A stretch of 64,000 nt of DNA from Phyto melanocephala (GCA_941918925.1 OW799237.1:88757015-88821014); one strand, 5' to 3'. Counted from the stretch's first letter, positions 10,590-23,296 are shown. Notes: generated by a model not told the origin, from the letters alone. Made by a program: numbers and translations.

Positions 10590-11450
10590 TTTTTATACCC
10601 GCCACTAAAAAAAATGGTGGGGGTATATTCATTTTGTCATTTCGTTTGTAACACATCGAAATATCAATTTTAGACCCCATTAATCGGGGTTTCATTTTAT
10701 AACGATCTAGCTATGTGTGTCCGTCTGTTGAAAACACGATAAAGGTTGGACCGAAAAAGCTAGGGGGTTAAAATTTTGCCAGAATATTTCTTATACACAA
10801 GGTTTGCTTGATATTGAAAATCGGAATATTAGAAAGAGCTCGTAATGCAAGAGTAGGTATAAAAAATCGTGTCCTTCCAACTTCAAATAAAAGCAATTGC
10901 GTCCGAACGCACTAACGTAGAGCCATTAAATTTCGAATGTATAATTCCTGAGTAAAAAACTATTTTATGAGCAAGGAAAGGAGTCATAGATCAAAATGTA
11001 CGAAAATTTATACCACACACTGTATTTTTCGGTATATGCAAAATTTAAAACGTAATAAAATTGACAAAATTATATGTAAGATTTTGAAATTTTGCAAACA
11101 TTGCTTTTTGGTCAAAGGCTTTGTACTAACGGATAATCAATGTGGCGCTCCCACTTTTACCCCCATCTCCCATGCAACGCTTATTGAAATATTTAAGTTG
11201 AATTTATTAGCAGAAACTTTATTGACACTTCTACTTTAACGCCCAGTTTTATTGAAAGACTAAGCTTACAAAAATATTTGACTAGCATATCAAAGTTATA
11301 CACAGAAAGTGATACATATTTTAGTATAAAGAGATATTCCATAGCGATTACTGTTAATAACAAAATAATACATTATGTGCTATAAAAGTACACAAAATTG
11401 GTGGTGGGTATCAAAAATTCGGCACAGCCGAATATAGTGCTCGTACTTTT
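10590..11450 (+). mobile_element. DINE-like (Helentron-associated) repeat, copy 1
   Basis: Starts TTTTTATACCCGCCAC with a nearby GGGGGTATA that can pair with it, contains the CCGTCTG block, and ends GGGTATCAAAAATTCGGC followed by a short hairpin (ATTCGGC 11417-11423 with GCCGAAT 11427-11433), ATAGTGCTCGTACTT and a T run. This order (TATACCC start, GGGTATC, 3' hairpin, CTCTTACTTGTT-like end) is the layout of Drosophila DINE-1 elements, a non-autonomous Helentron group. No protein coding. The assignment is by architecture. Confidence 0.65.
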
Positions 11451-11451
11451 T

Positions 11452-12583
11452 TTTTATTATTTACGAAGCCATTTTCGATTTTGAATTGTTACATAACTGA
11501 GGCTGTAATCTATTAGTCAAGCGCTTTCATTTGGTACACATATTCATGGGGTTAAACAGTAAAGTTCTGTAATTTTGTTCTGACCCCATCTCGGATTTTA
11601 CACTTTTTTAAAATTTTTCAGTATTTTACTGGTCAAGCCCTTTCATTTGATACCAATATTGTGGGGACTTAAGGAGAAAAAGTCGTTACTACTATTTAAC
11701 TTATATATCCGCCATTTAATCTAGGACGCCATCTTGGACCTTTATTTTTTTCATAGCTAATTGTATTCTTTGGTGGATCAATCGGTTAAATTTTGAAATG
11801 CCAGACATGACCCAAATTTATTTATAACCATTTTGTAGTAGCGGTCAACATCGATTTTAATTTTCGTTTATAGTATTTTTTTATTGCGCTAGTCAAATGC
11901 TATCATTTGATACTCGATTGTATAGAGGCTGAAAAAAAAACATCGAAGCAGTTATACTTTGATACCTATATCTCAGTTGATTTCAAGCCGATTTGTTAGT
12001 TTTTCTTAAAAACAATTTCTGAAATCATAGTTTATAATTTTTTACGTGCCCAAAAATTATTTAGGAACTTCAAAAATAAAATAATAATTTTAAAAAATAT
12101 ATATTATTCCAAAAAATTTTTTCCATAACTCTGACGATTAGTGACTGATTTGTCCAAAATTTTTCACGAAAAACTCTAGAAGCATACTATATATTTTAAA
12201 ATAGTCACAAAAGATTCTATAAATAATTCTAGCGGTGAAAATTTACAATTATGTGGTGAAAATATGGAAGAGAAAAGAGGCAGTCGTGTTATTTGCACGC
12301 ATCTTTGAAAATTATAGGGCAAGTGTGCTGAGTTACAATACCGATCTGCTCTTCAATATTTCTGATATTTTAATACCACACGGGGGTCTACCCAATATCG
12401 GGGGGTTCATAAAACTGATTTCAACATACACATGGACACACTGATATTGCTCAATGGACTCCCCCATTCATAAGCTTTCAGAAAGTGTATACATTTGGGG
12501 TCGGAGATTAATATTGTAGAACTTTCACACGGAATGAGAAACCTATATAAACCCTTACACTCTCTGTGAAGGGTTTAAAAAAG
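11452..12583 (-). mobile_element. DINE-like repeat, copy 2, decayed
   Basis: On the minus strand it starts AAACCCTTCACAGAGAG near 12580, followed by the CATTCCGTGTGA and GACCCC blocks and the GAAAGCTTATGAATGGGGGA block seen in other copies. Further in, motifs such as TTTGATACCAATATTGTGGG and GCCATCTTGGAC recur, so the interior is built from related sub-blocks. The 3' hairpin end is missing where it abuts copy 1. Confidence 0.55.
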
Positions 12584-13135
12584 TTTTTCAAGAACAAAAT
12601 TGGATGATTGAATTTACGCCACCCTGTACGTATAATATTGTTTGTGGGGCTACTTTTTGTTTCTTAATTTTTCTTAGTATGAGATAAGCGACGGTAAACT
12701 TAAAAGTTTCATTACATCCTCAGAAAGTGGAGTCACAGAATTTTTTTCCAGACCATAAAGGCCATTAAATGTATGAATATCTATTCATAAGTAATAGACA
12801 AATAAAGTAAGAAAATAAAATATATTTTTAATGAAAAACATAATGTGTTTGTGTCCTGGTTATTTTGAAGACATTCGAGTCTGTCTTGATATAATTTTTT
12901 TTGTATAAAATTAAAAAATAACATTATTTACTTTAGTGCTATTTTTTACCCACCTAAATAAATACGAACACACCTTAATGCAAACACACACTTCTGCATT
13001 AACACATACACATAAGTTTGAGATCATAAGGAAATGAATCCCTTTAAGGGATCTTTTAAACTTTTAATCGTTGCAGTTGATATGTAAGCTATTAAATTAA
13101 TGTATTAATTAAATTTGGAATACAGAAGAAGGGAG
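12584..13135. other. AT-rich spacer
   Basis: No gene or element recognised. AAATCCCTTTAAGGGAT-like palindromic wording near 13040 resembles the piggyBac subterminal palindromes but is too short to call. Confidence 0.35.
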
Positions 13136-13136
13136 A

Positions 13137-13442
13137 TTACCCTGCAGTTAATATTGGAATATGTTGTCCTTCGTAACTTAAATGGAAAGGCAAAACATGG
13201 TGTAAGTATACTATGTACTCGTAATATAACAACAGTTTGCAGTTAAGGGACCAGTGTTTGTGAAGGTGCTCAATCTAGCAATGACAAAGAGTATTTTTAA
13301 TGCTCCTCCGATGGCTGTTATGGGTCCAGCCCTAAAACATCGTAATGGTAAATCGACTATTTTTTTCATACATTTGGTTCACCTTTGAACTTGTCCAAGT
13401 CTATTATGTGTTCATGGGCTGGTCACGTTATCTGCAGGGTAA
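13137..13442. repeat. Possible MITE with TTACCCTGCAG ends
   Basis: TTACCCTGCAG at 13137-13147 is the reverse complement of CTGCAGGGTAA at 13432-13442. The 306-bp interval has no coding capacity. The arms are short (11 bp), and no direct target duplication is separable from the ends. Confidence 0.35.
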
Positions 13443-13444
13443 AT

Positions 13445-13800
13445 ATTATCTCAAAGAAAATCTACAATCGAACAAATTTAATCTACCGAATTATTTAATT
13501 TGCAAGTGATTAAAATATAATTAAGCAATTTAAAACTATTAGTACTTTGCACAAATATGTTTGCCTTAAAAGATAACTTTACTTTGAGTATACAGGAGCA
13601 GATTATGCCCACGCGTCTGAGGGTGGCAGAAGTGGCTGTTAGTTTTGTTTTAATACCAGAGAACTACACATTTAAAGATGTTATTTAATAAATCGTGTTT
13701 AAAAGTTCATCTTTATTTTCAGTAGATTGAACAAAAGCATACTGCTCAAGAAAGTCATAATAAAGCTTGATTTTTTAAGAGCTATAGGAAAGTTTAAAAA
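13445..13800. other. AT-rich spacer
   Basis: No gene or element recognised. Confidence 0.3.
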
Positions 13801-13849
13801 AAAACACACATACAATCTTTATTTGAATCGATAGTACGGTCCATATAAT

Positions 13850-14556
13850 TTAATGTTTGAAGATTATTTCATGCAAATGTTGACCGTGACTGCGCCTCAA
13901 ATGGTCCATCCGCTTAGTCCAATTTTGGCATACTCTTTCCAACATTTCGGCCGGTATCTCATGAATAAATGCTTCAATGTTGTCTTCCAATGCGTCAATT
14001 GAAGCGGGCATGTGTGTATAGACATGAGCTTTAACATAGCCCCACAAAAAATAGTCTAAAGGCGTTAAATCGCACCATCTAGGCGGCCAATTGACCTGTC
14101 CCGAACGTGAAATAAAATGTTCACCGAACTCGCCTCTCAATAAGTCCATTGTTAAGCGTGCTGTGTGGCATGTGGCACCGTCTTCTTGAAACCACATGTC
14201 ATGCAAGTCAAGCTCTTGCATTTTGGGCAGAATAAGAGTTGGATATCATCTCACGGTAGCGCTCACCATTTACAGTTACGCAACGATTCGGTACGGTCCA
14301 ATGATGCCACCAGCCCATAAACCGCACAAAACTGTGACTTTTTCTGGATGCATTAGTAGCTCTTGCAATGCTTCTGGCTGATCTTCACTCCAAAATCGAC
14401 AATTCTGCTAATTAACGTACCCACTGAGCCAAAACTGAGCTTCGTCGCTGAACACAATTTTTCGATAAGCGCGCGATAAACTTTCTTAACAGATCACGCA
14501 TTTTGATAATAAAATTCAATAATTCGCAAGCGTTGCTGGTTTGTAAGACGATTCAT
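13850..14556 (-). pseudogene. Mariner-like (DD41D type) transposase, internally deleted
   Basis: A cut-and-paste transposase of the Tc1/mariner superfamily. On the minus strand it starts MNRLTNQQRLRIIEFYYQNA at 14556, then jumps into the catalytic part (SSDEAQFWLSGYVN, first Asp) without the second DNA-binding region. The second Asp lies in WFQEDGATCHTA and the third in CDLTPLDYFLWG. I count 41 residues between the second and third, so DD41D, the spacing reported for rosa-type elements. The last 123 codons (13850-14221) are open and end EIIFKH. Stops upstream and the deletion make it inactive. Clear terminal repeats were not found. Confidence 0.85.
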
Positions 14557-14569
14557 GGTTAAATTATAG

Positions 14570-16177
14570 ACCAAGATGTTTGACAGTGAAACCAAACACG
14601 AAACATGCGTCAGATGTTTAAACCACTGTTGCCAAAAAGATAATAGCTAAAAAATCAACCTTTATGTGCTAGTATGTGTTAATTTTTATTGCGTTGAATT
14701 ATTGGTTTTTCTTTTAACAAAACATAGACGTAGTGGAGTAAAGAAACGTAAAAAAGCATTTCAGTGAATTGAAGGAAAAATGCAAAATCTAAATTTATAC
14801 AAAGCTTAATTGTTAAAAAAAAAGTCTTGAATGTTAGTGATTTACTTACTTTGAATATAAGCTCACTAGAGCAGTGTCATTCTCTGGTGTATACCATATA
14901 TTAGTTGTGTATATAGTATATATATAACTATATGTTAAACATACACGCTAAATTCGCCACCTCCATTAGTTTAATATACAGAAAAAAAAATTTTAACTTT
15001 TTTATGTTTACAATGCATGCAAATAAGCGTTTTTTGTTTTGTTTTGCCATTTAACATTTATTGCCTCGTAAGCCTGTCTGGGGATATATTTAATTGATTT
15101 TAATGCGACCAACGTTTTGCACTACGGTGATTAAGTATATCTTTAAAGATAAAGATATCAGCAATAAAAAGTAACTCACACAAAATTTACTGTTTTTATA
15201 GATTATTTTGAAATTCACATAAAAACTTATAAAGCTTCTAATTTCATATATTTTAAATTTTACCTAGAACACCAATTAATGCTATTTGCTTTGTCACGCC
15301 TGTGACATCCATAACGAAAAGTAATGATATGAGAATTCATTTTGTTTACTCTATAGGTCGTTATTTGGTCAGAGTATTTGTGTAGTTGGTTGTTGTCGTT
15401 ATACCATGGACTTTAGGTTTTGTTGTTGTTGTTGTGACATTTCTTTAATTGTGTCTTTTATTGTTACTTGTATATCGAGTATTATATACATAATATAAAT
15501 GTATGTATGTATGTGTTTTTATACTTAGGTAAAGTGCTTGCTTTTTGTTTTTTTTTTTGTTTTTGTAATAGTGTCCTCATTTTTATTTATTTGCCACACT
15601 GCATGTGATAAATTAAGATTTATAACTTAAGTTGTATATATTTTACATACGAATGAATACAGGATATTTTACCCATACAGAAACACACATATCACAGATA
15701 AGGGCATTTCCATGAAAATGTCAACCACGACTGTAAAAATAAAAACTCTTGAAAGTTTTTCAATATAAGTTTATTGATAAAAAAAAAACACTCAAATTTT
15801 ACTATGCGCAGGTGTAAAGAGCTAATTAAATTATTTTAAGAGCAAAAATAAGAGACTCTTTGACTTATTATAAAGAATTGCAATCAACTATTTTTTTTAG
15901 CGACTAAATTGTAAAAATAAATTGTTATTGTAAATATTCCTAAAAATTAGGTAACAACAACAATTAACAAGATCGATAAGAAAAAAGAAAATATAGAGTC
16001 TAATTAGCGGTATTTTTTTTTTTTGATTTCACTTGGATGTAATTTTAATGTCACGTACGTAATTCAAAAACATTATTTGTCTCAGTTATTAGTATTTGAA
16101 CAGTCGCTAGAGCACCTAATTTAGAATTTAACTTTTTTTCTTAACATAATATAAATTTCATTATCTATATATACATA
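14570..16177. other. AT-rich spacer
   Basis: No gene. Contains TATA-rich repeats near 14900-14940, GTT repeats near 15420-15440, TATG repeats near 15500-15515 and poly-T near 15550. A TGTCACGTACGTAAT motif at 16049 recurs at 16583 and 16763. Confidence 0.35.
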
Positions 16178-16180
16178 CAC

Positions 16181-16543
16181 ATGTAGGGGGAATATCGAAG
16201 CAGACCACTACTATCACGGGTCCCTTTTCGATCCCCTTCGCTCCTCAGTGATTTCGTGTCTACCGATCAGTATACCTTCAATCACTAGGAAAACGATTTC
16301 ACACTGCCGACTGGTGATTGTCGACAATCCTTATCGCACAGTCCTTTGTAATCGCCAGCATCTCCCTCAGACTAAGGTCCCCCATCGCACTACACTTAAA
16401 GTGTGCTTGCCTGTGATCCTTAATCTTCCGCTCGCCAACGCCGGACACTCGCATACTACATGCGCTGCCGTCTCGGCATCCTTCAGGCACATTCTACAAA
16501 TATCATCACCCACGATCTGCATCCTCTTCAGATGATATTTGAA
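16181..16543 (-). mobile_element. LINE family A copy 2, short 3' fragment
   Basis: Near-identical, reverse-oriented copy of the 3' end at 9236-9640: the terminus ATGTAGGGGGAATATCG on the plus strand corresponds to CCCCCTACAT, and the zinc-knuckle coding part (CRMCLKDAETAAHVVCECPA on the minus strand) is retained. The copy is truncated at its 5' side inside the zinc-knuckle region. The remaining frame is largely open, so it is probably a young insertion. Right flank bases continue an AT-rich block carrying TGTCACGTACGATAT motifs. Confidence 0.85.
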
Positions 16544-17873
16544 ATTAATTTTATTACCTAAGAATACTTTTAGAGAAAAATCTGTCACGTACGATATGTC
16601 ACGAATGATATTCAATTGAATTTATTATAAAATCATGTGTTGTTTTCAATTAAGTATGATGGATTTTAAATGAAAAAGAAATAAAACAAAATAAAAATTA
16701 CTTCCCAGAATTCGTAGATTTTTTCATATTTCCATATATACCTCAAAAAAACTTCTGTTTTATGTCACGTACGATATATTCTTATATTTTCTGTATATTT
16801 TAGACAACAATGATTCGAATATAATTAATTTTTTTTTCAAATAAAGTACCATCTGAATGGAACATAAAGATCTAATTTTGTTTCAGTTACACTTACTTTT
16901 GAAAAAATTACTCCACTTTATGACATGGAAATGCCCATATATATTTGTATATCAGTATTCAATAAACAAATACTTTTTGTATGTATGTATTTTGATATAT
17001 TCAATATATTCAATAGTAAATATTGTAAGAACTAGACGTTAGCATTCGTTTTCATTCAGCCAGTTTTCGTAACGCAAGTGGATGTATATAAGAGAAAAAA
17101 AAGTAGTTACTAACTTGCATAAACAACGAAATTGCCATCATTTTGTTTATTCGTACAAAAAAATATTAAGTTATTATTACATTTAGATATAAAAGCATGT
17201 TCAAAAGAGAGAAATAAACATTGCGGATATATTTTGTTTTGGTGTAAACGGGGACTTGTGCTTATTTCGATTTTTTACAACAAATGCAAATTACAGTAGG
17301 TCGGCAAAAAGTGGTGCTAATCAATGCATTTCAATAGCGGTTCTAAATCTACAAAAAATTTTCTGTCATACCTTAAAATACATCTGATTTAGTTCTTTGC
17401 ATAGGATGGGTGATAGCTGCGTGCAAACCTGGAATATATTTTTCGTTATTAATATTCTTGTTTATTAGATTTTATTCGCCGTGCTACATCATCATACAAA
17501 TCAAAGTGGTGGTATTTTCCTTTTACAAAGGACATTCTAATAACAAAAAATTATTTAATTTGTAAACTTAGCCATGCTTTTTGGCCCATATCTCACTGTT
17601 AGCCCAGACGGAATTAAAGACTACCATTTTTAGTTATTCGGATGTAGTTAAAATTTTGTTGTTGGTGACTTTTTAATTGCACACCAAGTTTCAAAGACGA
17701 CTTCTGATATCACGAATCATTCCCCTCCCCTAAACTTCTATTTTGCTTAGGCCACAAGACAGTCCTCTTAAAATTATGTAATTCTAGCTTTTTTTTCTGT
17801 CATACCCAAAACATCGCCCATTTAGTTTTATTTGAATTGCGTTTTCAGTCAGGCGCCCTTGTCTCATTACATA
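16544..17873. other. Spacer with repeated TGTCACGTACGATAT motif
   Basis: TGTCACGTACGATAT occurs at 16583 and 16763, with a related copy at 16049 on the other side of the LINE insertion. This suggests the LINE landed inside an older repeat. Positions 17280-17870 hold a less AT-rich block (starting near CAGTAGGTCGGCAAAAAG) that may be another element. No coding region seen. Confidence 0.4.
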
Positions 17874-18852
17874 CACAGAAAAAAATAATGCTAAAATTTG
17901 TTTAATTAATTAAATTTTTAATTTGTTTTTGAATTCTAATTATAGTTTTCATTAATTTAATTAAATTTTTTAATTGATATTAAATATTTTCAAAAGCAAA
18001 AAGATTTCTGTCGGTTGAAAAAAATTTAAAAAGAAAAAAATAAAATATATTATTTTAAATGACATTTACTTGAAAATTTAATTTTAAGAATAAATTTAAT
18101 ACAATTGTTACTCAAGGAGTGAAATAATAAAAAATTGTCGCCAATCTTCAAGAGAAAGTTCTATATAACAATATGTTCTGCTTTTAATATAATAAATGTT
18201 TTCTGTTTCATTGTAGGTATGCCAAAATTCATTACATATTTATTGTGTGCTTTATATTCCTCAGAATTCTCATTTTAATAGGTAAGTTAGTTGAATTTCT
18301 TCACTCTGCCTGATCAAGCCATTTTACCGATTAATGTTCCTTTATATCTAGGTCGTTGATGCTAAAAATTATTTTTCGAAATCCGGCTTTTGATATGGTA
18401 TAGTATGTGTATGTGTTTGTGTGGAACACTATTTCTTATCATTAATTTTATTATACATATAAGTAACGAAATATAATTAAAAATATAGATTTCTTTGTAA
18501 TATAAATGCAGTATATTAAGAATAAACAAATATAAAAAAAAAGAATATTTTATTTTTTATACAGGTTTAATAAATTATATTATTGATATAATAAATGCTT
18601 TAATATTATAAAACCCAAATCTCAAATAAAGACAAGATTAAATTAATTAAAATCATGTTTGAAAATTATTGAAAATTTTAATTAATTTTTTAATACTGTT
18701 TTAATTGATATTTTTCTCAATATGTTTTCAATTAAAACTATTAATTTTCATTTAATTAATAGTATCATTTTGATGATTGGAGCAAAATTAAACAATTTTT
18801 TAATTAATAATATTAATTTCGTAATTAAAATCCATATTTACTTTTTTCTGTG
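17874..18852. mobile_element. AT-rich TIR element, CACAGAAAAAA family, copy 1
   Basis: The left end CACAGAAAAAAATAAT (17874) is inverted at the right end (ATTTACTTTTTTCTGTG, ending 18852), and each is flanked by TA. The 979-bp interior is extremely AT-rich with many TTAATTAA words and no ORF of note. Related sequence occurs at 49790-50060 and at 51732-53007. A TA duplication and TIRs suggest a non-autonomous Tc1/mariner-type element, though the superfamily cannot be settled from these ends alone. Confidence 0.6.
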
Positions 18853-19182
18853 TACAACCAAAGTGTGGTTTGGAAGCATTGTAGTTTTAATCACTAGTTA
18901 CCTCATATCTATTCAAATATTTTTAAATTGTTGTGCGAGTTAATCAACAAGGTACATTTCTATTTGAACGAATTTTATATTGTTCAAATAAATTTTGGAG
19001 CGAATCTGAACTAGCTCTGACCGAAATATCTCTGCTGACATTGGAACATTTTTTTTTGGTTATTCTGCTCAGTTGAGCGTGTATAATTATTAATGAGAGT
19101 TATCTTTAAACTTAATCAGGCACTACAAACACACCGACGACAACGTTTTGCAAGAAAACACGAAGTTATTTCTAAAAGACCG
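18853..19182. other. Spacer
   Basis: No gene or element recognised. Confidence 0.3.
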
Positions 19183-19867
19183 AAGGTAAGATCACACGAT
19201 TGCCGTATTGCACCAAAATGGCAAAATTTTCGTTGTGCTGATATTGTGCACATCAATAAATTTGTTCTAATCAAATTTTCTGCAGTTACATGATTGCCCA
19301 ATTTTATTGGTACAAGTTGGCGAATTATAATTTTGTGGTAATAAATGCTGCCGGTCGTTCATACGATTGTTCAAACATGCGGCAATACCAACGGTCAGCT
19401 ATTGTAGTTTCCAGTAAATATGTTTTATAGGTGTTGGTTTTTGCTTGTTTTGGTGAATAAAATATGTTGTTCCTCTGCTTTTTATGTTTTATATTTATTA
19501 AAAGCACAAACAAAAATAAAAAATAAAAGAATTTATAAAAAACGAACCGTATGGGTAAGAGATTGGATGAAAAAAAGGTTTACCGATGGTGCATATGAGA
19601 AGACTCTAAAATGTTGGCGCGTATTGTAAACTTTGATTGCCGCTAAAGAACACAATCAATATTGGGACACTTTTGACATTTTTATTGCCGCGCTGTTGTA
19701 TTTAAAGTGGTTATGCTGTTGACCCATTAGAGTTGCATTTGATTGCTTAAAACAAGCACAATATTATCCGCGATTGTCGCATGTACCACACTTTTGTGCT
19801 ACCACACGATTGGGATACCAACAATTTTGAAAATGAGTGCATTAATGCAATCGTGTGATCTTACCTT
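19183..19867 (+). mobile_element. Harbinger-like element, deleted
   Basis: A 21-bp perfect inverted repeat marks the ends: AAGGTAAGATCACACGATTG begins at 19183, and its reverse complement ends at 19867. Secondary copies of the ACACGATTG word lie inside (about 19804-19812). One open segment resembles the N-terminal region of Harbinger proteins (next entry). The typical 3-bp TWA duplication is not clear at these junctions, so the superfamily call depends on the protein piece. Confidence 0.6.
19420..19629 (+). pseudogene. Possible Harbinger-type transposase N-terminal piece
   Basis: The C-terminal half reads KKRTVWVRDWMKKRFTDGAY, which matches the WVR-W---R---GAY--L signature near the start of many Harbinger (HARBI1-like) proteins. 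The frame stops after 69 codons and no catalytic DDE region follows inside the element. It is read as a remnant of the transposase gene left after internal deletion. Confidence 0.5.
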
Positions 19868-20379
19868 AATGTACGCAAAAAAAAAGAAACTTAGGGGATT
19901 CCAAATTATTTTTATTTATAATGAATTAAAATTTATGCCAAGTATAGTGATCAATCTATTGCAAAAAATATTCTTTTGAAACATGACGAAACAATTCTCA
20001 GAAATAGAACTGACATTTTTTTGGAAACTGCAGTGTTGCCAAATGTAAAAATTAATTTAAAGTTTTTGTTTATATAAGTCTTTGTAAGATTTGCAGGTTT
20101 TAAGTAATAAATAAGTTTTTTCATAATTACGTCAGATTTTAAAGTTTTTAGGCAAATCTTTATACATTTTGTTTTTTTATACTTTTCACCTGTAATACCA
20201 AAAGTACATACAGCTTTTTAGTTTAATTTTCAATTTCTGTTATATTAAGTTTCGACACCATCGTGTAAATATTTTTTGAAACCTTATTTATAGAGAAGTT
20301 TACTGAGCGATGTTGAAATCAAATAGCCTGGAGAAAATTGGTATTTTAAAGTGAAATGGGTTCATAATCTGCTGATATT

Positions 20380-21200
20380 CAACGTGGGCCAAAAGAAATC
20401 ACCCCATTGGAAGATGCTCTTATTTTTGCAAATGGCGGCTAATGTTAAATCTGTTTTGATATTTGTGAAGTGAACAGATGTTGAGTACAAGTGAATAAGC
20501 CATGGAGCGATACACTCCCCAAGAACGCGGAATAATCGTGTCTTTTTTTGTGGTGTTGGGGCAGCCTTGAGGCTTATTACCACCTCAGCGGGTATGCAAA
20601 CAAGCAAAACTATCGCTTCTAAGGGCACCGAAAGTCCACGAGTAATGCACGAGAAGCCATTACACCAGCTCAAAGTGACTGCATGGTGCGCTGTTCACGC
20701 TAGAGAAGTCATCGGTCAAACGACAACAGTGGACGGTGCGCCCTATAGGGCCTATAGGATCGCAATTAAACGAATTAGGACTGAAGGACATGTGATTCCA
20801 ACAGGACGGAGCAACGGCACACACTGCACCAGCCACAACCGATATTATAAAGGCGGCGTTCCCGGGTTGCCTCATCTCTTGTTTGGCGATTTAAATTGGC
20901 CCGCAAAATCTCCCAATTTAACCGTTCCAGACTTTTTTTGGGGGGATTTTTGAAGTCCCATGTTTACGTGAACAAGCGCAAGACCCTGGAAGCCCTTAAG
21001 GACAACATTCGACACAAGTGCGAGAATTTATCGCCCAAAGCTCTCGTCGAAGCCATAAAACGATATCATCTTTTCGACATGACCAGTAAAATTCTAAAGG
21101 TTCAAATAAACATAATTAAAAAAAAGAATCAAAGTTTATCATTTAGAAAAAAAAAAATTAGAACCAAACAACATCGGATGACTTCTTTTGGCCCACCTTG
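20380..21200 (+). mobile_element. Mariner-like (DD41D type) element, GTGGGCCAAAAGAA family
   Basis: The ends are inverted: CAACGTGGGCCAAAAGAAAT at 20380 and CTTTTGGCCCACCTTG ending at 21200, the latter followed by TA. The transposase starts at MERYTPQERGIIVSFF (about 20500). It jumps by deletion into a short stretch before LKVTAWCAVHAREVIG, has FQQDGATAHTAPATTDIIK with the second Asp, and has SPNLTVPDFF with the third, 41 residues on. The first catalytic Asp region is lost and the frame shifts at least twice. The C-terminal part LEALKDNIRHKCENLSP is recognisable. Non-autonomous. Confidence 0.8.
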
Positions 21201-21217
21201 TATAGTAATAGAACTAC

Positions 21218-21780
21218 GACTGCTTCTGATTTTTTCCATAAAAAAAATTTTGTACTTGTCTACTTTCGGATAGCTCTTAGAGAAATATGGTTTCATGTTA
21301 ATACTCGTTTCAACTCTGCGGGTATTGGTATGAAATTTTCGATTTAGTCACTAATCGACAAGGTTAAAAGTAAAAATAATTTAAATTTTTTTTTCAATAT
21401 ATCAAATTCCTAATCCTTTTTCTAATTTAATTTTGAAAACGATAGTGATATTAAATTCAGTTCTAAGACTTAAAAACTATTCCAAAGAAAGACTACAAAA
21501 TCGATTTGAAAATGACTGAGTTGTAAGCAAAAAATACAACTGCCTCAGTATTTTTCTTAAAACATCTACAAACGAAAATTTCTTTTTTTGCTTCAAGACG
21601 TTAGTTGTTTAGATTCGGTATCGTGGAAAAATTCCGAATCTAAGATGGTGTTTGAAACAAAATGGCGGATATAATGGTCAATTATTGTAATTAAAAATTT
21701 GTCCCTTTCAATCCCCTTAATAAGAGTATCAATTGAAAAGGCTGGACTAGTAGTTATATTAAGAAAAAAAAATCGAAATT
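21218..21780. repeat. Decayed internal part of a DINE-like repeat
   Basis: Carries the recurrent interior wording AATCTAAGATGG, AAAATGGCGGATAT and AAGAGTATCAATTGAAAAGG shared with 23700-24160 and 11500-11900. Neither terminus is present. Confidence 0.45.
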
Positions 21781-22866
21781 ATTTACACAATCTTTAGTGT
21801 ATCATCCCCATAATAGAGAGTCGTGAAAACAGAGTATTAACTCTAGTTTATTTTGCATTTTTTGTAAAAAAAAATTAGTTTTTTTATCTGCTGCTTAAAC
21901 CATTTTAACATTTTATTGAATTCTGCGAAAGAAAACTTTATTTTTCAATTAACTTTAATAAAATGCAAGTTTTCAAAACTTCATCAACTGTAGAGCTAAT
22001 CTTCTTATCATAATTCATTATTTTCCAGCGTAACGTACGAAAAAGCTAATTACTTAGTCTTTTGAATTTATTAAGTCGTAAATATTTATTTTTAATAATG
22101 TTATTAGTATTTATCTTATAATTGAAAGTATGTATAACAAGAACATACATACATACATACGTACTAACATACATACATACATGTTAGTTAGTGTTTCTCT
22201 TATTCTGTTCTTACTTTTTGCTGTTTATAAGCTGTTGAATGTTTTTATTTAATAATAATTAAAATGTTTTAACTGTACAACTTTATATATTTTTTTTTAT
22301 TTTCTTAGTATGTACTTCAAAGCAAATAAATAATTATTGTCGTATCAACAAAAAAATAAATAAATAAATAAAAATTAGAAAAACTTGTATACGAAGTAAA
22401 ATTAAATAAAAATATAAAAATTAATGAAAAAATGTGGGTGGATATGAAAGAAAACACCAGTTCCAAGGAAAAATTAATAGGCGTGTATAAGTCATTAAAA
22501 TTATAGAAAAATATTTCCCAACATCATCAAATTGCTGTCATAGGAAATTGTAGCCAATGCTCTTAGAGTTACATGTAAAACAAGACATAAGTATAAAAAA
22601 TAATAAATAAAAAGTTTAACATATTTCATGCAGTTTATATCTACAAGTGTCACGAACTACCGTTAGCTTTTTTAATAAATATCTGTAAGTGTGGCATCAT
22701 TATCCTCCAGCTATATTTTAACCTAGTAACGTTTTGAACCTTCATATAACTATTTAGTTATAACGAGACCGTAGCATTAACTAAAACTAAATAAGCTCAC
22801 CATTGCAAAATAGAAGAGTGCTTTGTTTTTCAAACATAAATCTTATGAATAACAATTGAATATAAT
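21781..22866. other. AT-rich spacer with CATA microsatellite
   Basis: Contains ACATACATACATACATACGT near 22145-22165 and AAATAAATAAATAAAT near 22350. No gene. Confidence 0.4.
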
Positions 22867-23296
22867 CCCAGCAAAAACTGGGTAATGACTTGCTCTTACT
22901 AAACAATTACTTTTCAACAACTATTACATATCGTCTGCCTAACGAAGAAGTGTTTTAGTAATGACTTGATTTATAATGTAATGCGTAAGAAGTTATTTTC
23001 AGACATTTTCTTAGATACTCACACAATACAATTTCTTCTTGCGAAATTTGCTAGAAGTCATTCAAATACATCACTTTTTATAATTCTCATTTAGTTTAAA
23101 GCGCTTGGGGTATAAGTAATAATTATTTTGAAAACAGCGGCAAAGCATTTCATTAACTTATGACTTATAGATTTTCACTGGCTTTTAAACTTCAAATTAA
23201 TGTATCGCAGAATAATCAAACCGAATTAAAAGAACCGAACGATTTCTGAAGGTCCATAATATTGTTTGGTTATGTAGGTTATTAAAATCAAGTACG
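22867..23296 (+). repeat. CCCAGCAAAAAC dispersed repeat, copy 2
   Basis: Starts CCCAGCAAAAACTGGGTAAT and follows copy 1 (8059) closely through the AATGACTTG, GCGAAATTTGCTAGAAG and GGTATAAGTAATAAT blocks. It is interrupted at 23296 by the DINE-like element that begins TTTTATACCC. Confidence 0.7.
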
